64,000 bases of DNA from contig JAKZAN010000001.1 of the NCBI GenBank assembly GCA_023053545.1, positions 10,808,565 through 10,872,564 on the forward strand, read 5' to 3'. This document shows, in pieces, positions 60,082 through 64,000 of this stretch. Under the pieces are notes generated by a model. That model was not told where the DNA came from and did not search any database. It saw nothing but the letters and a program-made list of their open reading frames with translations. Both the position numbers and the translations under genes were made by a program. Source of the stretch: Lepidurus packardi. Taxonomy: Eukaryota > Arthropoda > Branchiopoda > Notostraca > Triopsidae. The first letter of the stretch is position 1. Each line of letters opens with the position of its first letter.

Positions 60082-62745
60082 AGACGGGGCCGTCGGCAAC
60101 CGCCAGGGGTGGAATTGCCTACGGAGAGTTCTGGCAGCACATTTCAATTCTCTCTTAACTGGCAGCCGACAGTCATGAATTACCAAAGTACGGTTGTACG
60201 GCAATCTAGTAATCCAGTAATACTATATAATAAAAGAATAATGCCGCGGTGATAAAAAACGAAACAAGGACAAAGAAATAACAGTCTTCTATAAGAGAAA
60301 AGGAAGGTTATTGCAGTCATACAAAAAGGAGTGCAGTAATAAGTGAAGACTAAAGCGTAAGATTGCTGTAATAATAAAAACGGGAGCAGAACATGGTGTG
60401 AGCAGAACATCTGTACAGTTGTACACCCAATTAAATATTATATGGGACTTTTCCTATAAGAAAGTAATACACCATACAGTTAATTGCAGTAATACAGCTA
60501 TACAGATGAATTGCAGAAATTTATTAAAGCTACATGATTGTAATATTAGACTACTATTGAAAACATGGAATTGCATAGAGCCATTCTGCAGAAATATTTT
60601 GAAGCAGATATCTATGAACTGTAGGTTAATACTAAAGTACAAATCCATAATAAAGAAATACCCACACATTAATAGTGCAGAACTATAATAAAACTGGAAC
60701 AACAGACAACACTCAACTACTAATTTAACCAGAGAAAAACGATGTAACGTTTCAGCAATCCTGACAGGCAATCTCAAAGCCATACAGTTTGGAGGCAGCT
60801 GTGAATTACTGAATTACTGCACGCTGCTGTGTGCAGGTATACGCTGTGCGTCCGGAGAATGGCCCTTTAAGGAAGTCGCTTTCATTCTCTTTGAAAGCTG
60901 TGCAAAATAGCGGATAGCAAGGGGAGAGGGGGGATCTTTTTCAAGCGAAAGTGGATTGTGCCCGTCCTGCAGTAATGAAGTTATACTCCCTATCCCTCTT
61001 TCCCTCTTTTGTCCTTTTTTAACATGGCTAACACTTGTACATGGCTAAGGACAGATATGTGTGGTATACCTTACACCGTCATCGTTGCCATGAAAGCAAA
61101 CGTTCCAGGTCGATTCACCGATTTTACTACCCCCATTATCTGGACTCCAAATCAATAGAAATTCCCCACGTTACACTTAGGAAATCCTTCAACCCAGGAA
61201 GCTCACAACACCGTTTTCTCCGCCTCCTCCCCCCCCCCCCTTTTTTAGTCACGCCCTCCTTTTCGCCAGCTCAACTAGTTCCCTCCCCTCTCTTTTAGCT
61301 TTCTGCTAAAAGAAATAAAGCGCACAAAAACCGAGAAAAAAAAGCGACAAAACACAAAACGTCCATTCTAAATTCCAGGCTTGTCTTGCTTAATGGAAGA
61401 GAACGTAAACCATGTTGCGGTAAACCAATATGGCGCCATGAACAACCACTAACACCACCCTCCTCCCGGTAAAGGGAAACACACTTCCCAAACGAAACCT
61501 CCCGAAATTTATGTCCTAGGTCCCCATCTGGCGCGAAAAAGATAATCGACACTCGAAGCAGCCTTTTGCTAAAAAACAAGAAATTGCTTGCTTGACGCAA
61601 CACACGGCTTTTCAGTCATAATGCTGCCATTCGGCCTATTAGCACTGCCAAGATTTCTTTTTTATTTCTTTAACCTGAAAAATCTTTTGGCACGCGACTT
61701 TTCGCTCCAAATAATGCCACTTTTAGACCGTTTCGACACAACAATACTCTATTCCATCGTCAAATTCATTCTCTTTAAGGAAATGCCGGAGCCATCCCAA
61801 GACATTCAACGTCAAAGCCAGTGACACATCCCCCCGAAGAAAGGGGCGGAGCTTGAGATAATCTGGTTCAAAGCGATGGCAAAGCAGGTTGAAGGGGCGG
61901 AGCCCGATAAAATGCCTCGTTAAATTCCTCAAGGGGGCACAGCTTTGGTAACATAAGCTGGCTGCATTTCGGGACGCATTTCTTTTCAGCAAAAGATGAA
62001 GATTTTTTGGGGGGAAGAAACTTAGCTTCTTATTTCTTTTCCTTTTTCACCTCTCTCAATACGATAGTTCTCTAGTTTTGGGAGCCACCGCATTGGGACA
62101 AAGTCCTTAGTTTGTTTTTCTTTTCGGGTGACTTTCATTTTTTTTCTCAGCCTTATTTCAGCCAAGGCGACTGGGCCCAGGCAGTAATCCTCCGGGGGCA
62201 GGTTAGAGCAAATGAAGTTGCTTTATACAAGGCCTTAGAGCAACCTGGTTCGGGCGCCCAGTAGCGCTTTGTCAACGTCTCGACACCCCAAATCAGACCA
62301 AACGGACGAGTAGGGTTTGTGAGCTTTTTGGCACTCAAAATAAGGTGAAAAGGGAGGACGGAGAAGAAAATGTTGAGTCCTTTTTTGCCTCTTTTCCAAC
62401 GTTGGAAATGTCAAATTTAGGCTTGCAAGGTATATGCCTATCAGTATTTCTGCGAGCAGGGGAAGTTTACGTAGTGAAGAAATGGATTCTGAGCAAATTC
62501 TTGGAGAAGGTAACCTTCTTTGCAGGTTTCATTTCAGGAAAATTTGAGTCATTTAGATTTTTTTTAATAGAATATTTCTTTACTTTGCAATAGCGTTACT
62601 TTGCAACAGTGTTACTTAGGTAAGGCTGCACAGTAATGCAACAATTTGTATGTATGCCAGAAAGGAATGCGCTTCATAATTAAACACTTCTTTTGTATCG
62701 CAAGCTTTTGCAGTGTCTTCAGAAGGAACTCGTATAATGAGCTCG

Positions 62746-62785
62746 AAAATACTTATCTTGTTCTAATGAACCAGATAAGTATTTT
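62746..62785. repeat. Perfect 13-bp hairpin at the broken end of a pogo-like copy
   Basis: Arms AAAATACTTATCT (62746-62758) and AGATAAGTATTTT (62773-62785), adjacent to where copy 3 of the pogo-like family stops matching. Confidence 0.7.
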
Positions 62786-62789
62786 TTGA

Positions 62790-63160
62790 GACGCGAAAAA
62801 ATTTTTAGCGTCTCGGAAGAACGACACGATATTTGCGACAAAATACTTCTGTCTTCTTACTAACCATCTCCCTCTGCCAATGGGAAGGGTTGTACAGCCT
62901 TTGCAGTTCAAAGTATTGCCCTTCTCGCCCCAGTAGTCTGTACGGGCAGTCAAAACATCTCATTTTTATTTACAGTCCGTTAAAAATGCTTTAAAATGTA
63001 TAGAATGTCAATGTACGAGTATAAACTTGAATACTAACTCGGTTATCACGACAGTTTTTTTTATTAACTAGGTTTTTTTCATTTATCTCTTAGGACGAAT
63101 TCCTTATAACACGAAAAAATATATCGGTCCCTTCGATGCTGTGTTACGCGGTTTTCACTG
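62790..63160 (-). mobile_element. Pogo/Tigger-like MITE family, copy 3, truncated
   Basis: In reverse orientation it starts TA CAGTGAAAACCGCGTAAC (63160) and shares the CTACAACCCTTCCCATTGG-like core (here TGTACAACCCTTCCCATTGG) and AAGTATTTTGTCG blocks with copies 1 and 2. It ends after TTTTTTCGCGTCTC near 62790 without the second inverted end. Confidence 0.7.
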
Positions 63161-64000
63161 TACACAAATCTTATTAGTTTTAAAGCGTTTAAAGATTTTT
63201 TTTTCTTGGTAACTTAAAATATTCGTTTCTATCAATAGCGAAACTTGAGATGCTGTGGCCATCTTTGGATGCAAATACTAGCTTGACGAAAAAAGAAATT
63301 AATGGCAGAGTTAATTCAGACAAGATATTTTATGGAAATATCCCCAAATGTTTTGCAAAAATAACCAATGTGTCTAGAGAACTAATATCCTTTACTGCAT
63401 AATTAACCTGGTTAACCTTTGTTTGCTAATGTTACTGAAACTGCTGCGGTAATAAACTTACATTTCTGCAGAAATCCAATTTTGTCCCTCCTATACAATT
63501 GAGTCTATGGTGATAAAAACATCAACACACGAAATCGATAGCCTTTTCTCTTTCAAAATGACATACAATGGCATGTACACAAAATGGAAAAATCACTACA
63601 GTAGTTCCACTATTGCTTCAGAAATGCGAATATTGTCTGTATAAAAGCTAATCTTCCCGCAGAATTGAAGCTCGAACTCGGTAGGCAAATGTTATCCCTC
63701 ATTGCCATCCCTACACACTTAACACTCCCGTAAGTGGGTGTCAGAAATTGCACCCACAAACTCCCAGCCACACTACTTTCAAGCAAAGACTGCTAAAGGA
63801 AAAGTCATCCATCAAAGACTTGTCATTCTATGGCGCCTATACCGTTTGTCTGGCCTTTTCGCAGCCAAAAACTTACATCCATATTTTCCAACTCCTCATA
63901 ATTCCCCGAGCTATTGCTATCTCCCCAAAATTTCTTCCGTGACAGATAAACCCCGCCCTCTTTCCACCCATTCCCTCCTTTTCTTTTGGATACACAAAAA

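Noticed and set aside
62160-62340. Possible tRNA-like stretch with GGTTCGGGC
   Set aside because: The B-box-like word lacks a matching A box and acceptor stem at tRNA spacing.

Overview
The window is eukaryotic nuclear DNA: AT-rich, with GT-AG introns, long microsatellites and small DNA-transposon relics. An arthropod is the best fit. The evidence is a Dpr-type two-immunoglobulin neuronal surface gene, a DM13-domain secreted protein, and an interstitial array of CCTAA/TTAGG, the ancestral arthropod telomere repeat. I cannot fix the species. A crustacean or an insect would both fit.

Four genes can be assembled exon by exon with consistent phases. (1) A novel-type protein kinase C of the delta/theta class on the plus strand, 7309-21803, has 15 coding exons and predicts 772 residues (C2, pseudosubstrate, C1A, C1B, hinge, kinase, turn and hydrophobic motifs). 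(2) An intronless secreted protein with two DM13 domains lies on the minus strand, 22924-23742, tail-to-tail with the kinase. (3) A TMA7 homologue (translation-machinery-associated 7) lies on the plus strand, 25233-25840, in four exons. (4) A Dpr-like gene lies on the minus strand, 53351 down to 35411, in five exons predicting 295 residues, with introns up to 7 kb. The genes are unrelated neighbours; nothing suggests joint regulation.

The most striking observation is inside the kinase gene. The exon carrying the catalytic loop, DFG motif and activation loop is present twice in tandem (19292-19430 and 19635-19773). Both copies are 139 nt, with identical phases and intact splice sites. Including both copies, or neither, runs into a stop codon within a few codons. 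The gene therefore looks built to choose between two activation segments, one with DFG and one with DMG. The same gene holds two possible alternative first exons (11552-11713 and, more convincingly, 16889-17714) that join downstream exons in phase and would remove C2 and C1 regulatory domains. The C1B domain also carries Tyr where novel PKCs normally have Trp.

Non-coding layout: 1-7308 has no gene I recognise. 8283-13911 is a kinase intron with a pogo/Tigger-like element and tandem repeats. 19774-21121 is the intron holding the telomere-like array. 23743-25232 holds a short hAT-like element with a perfect 8-bp target duplication. 25841-35410 is gene-poor with another pogo-like copy. 35753-53290 is Dpr introns with a 300-bp TA microsatellite. 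53352-64000 lies upstream of Dpr. From about 35.7 kb to the end, the palindrome CTGCAG, usually extended to TTTCTGCAGAAA- or TTACTGCAGTAA-like forms, is scattered far more often than in the first half of the window.
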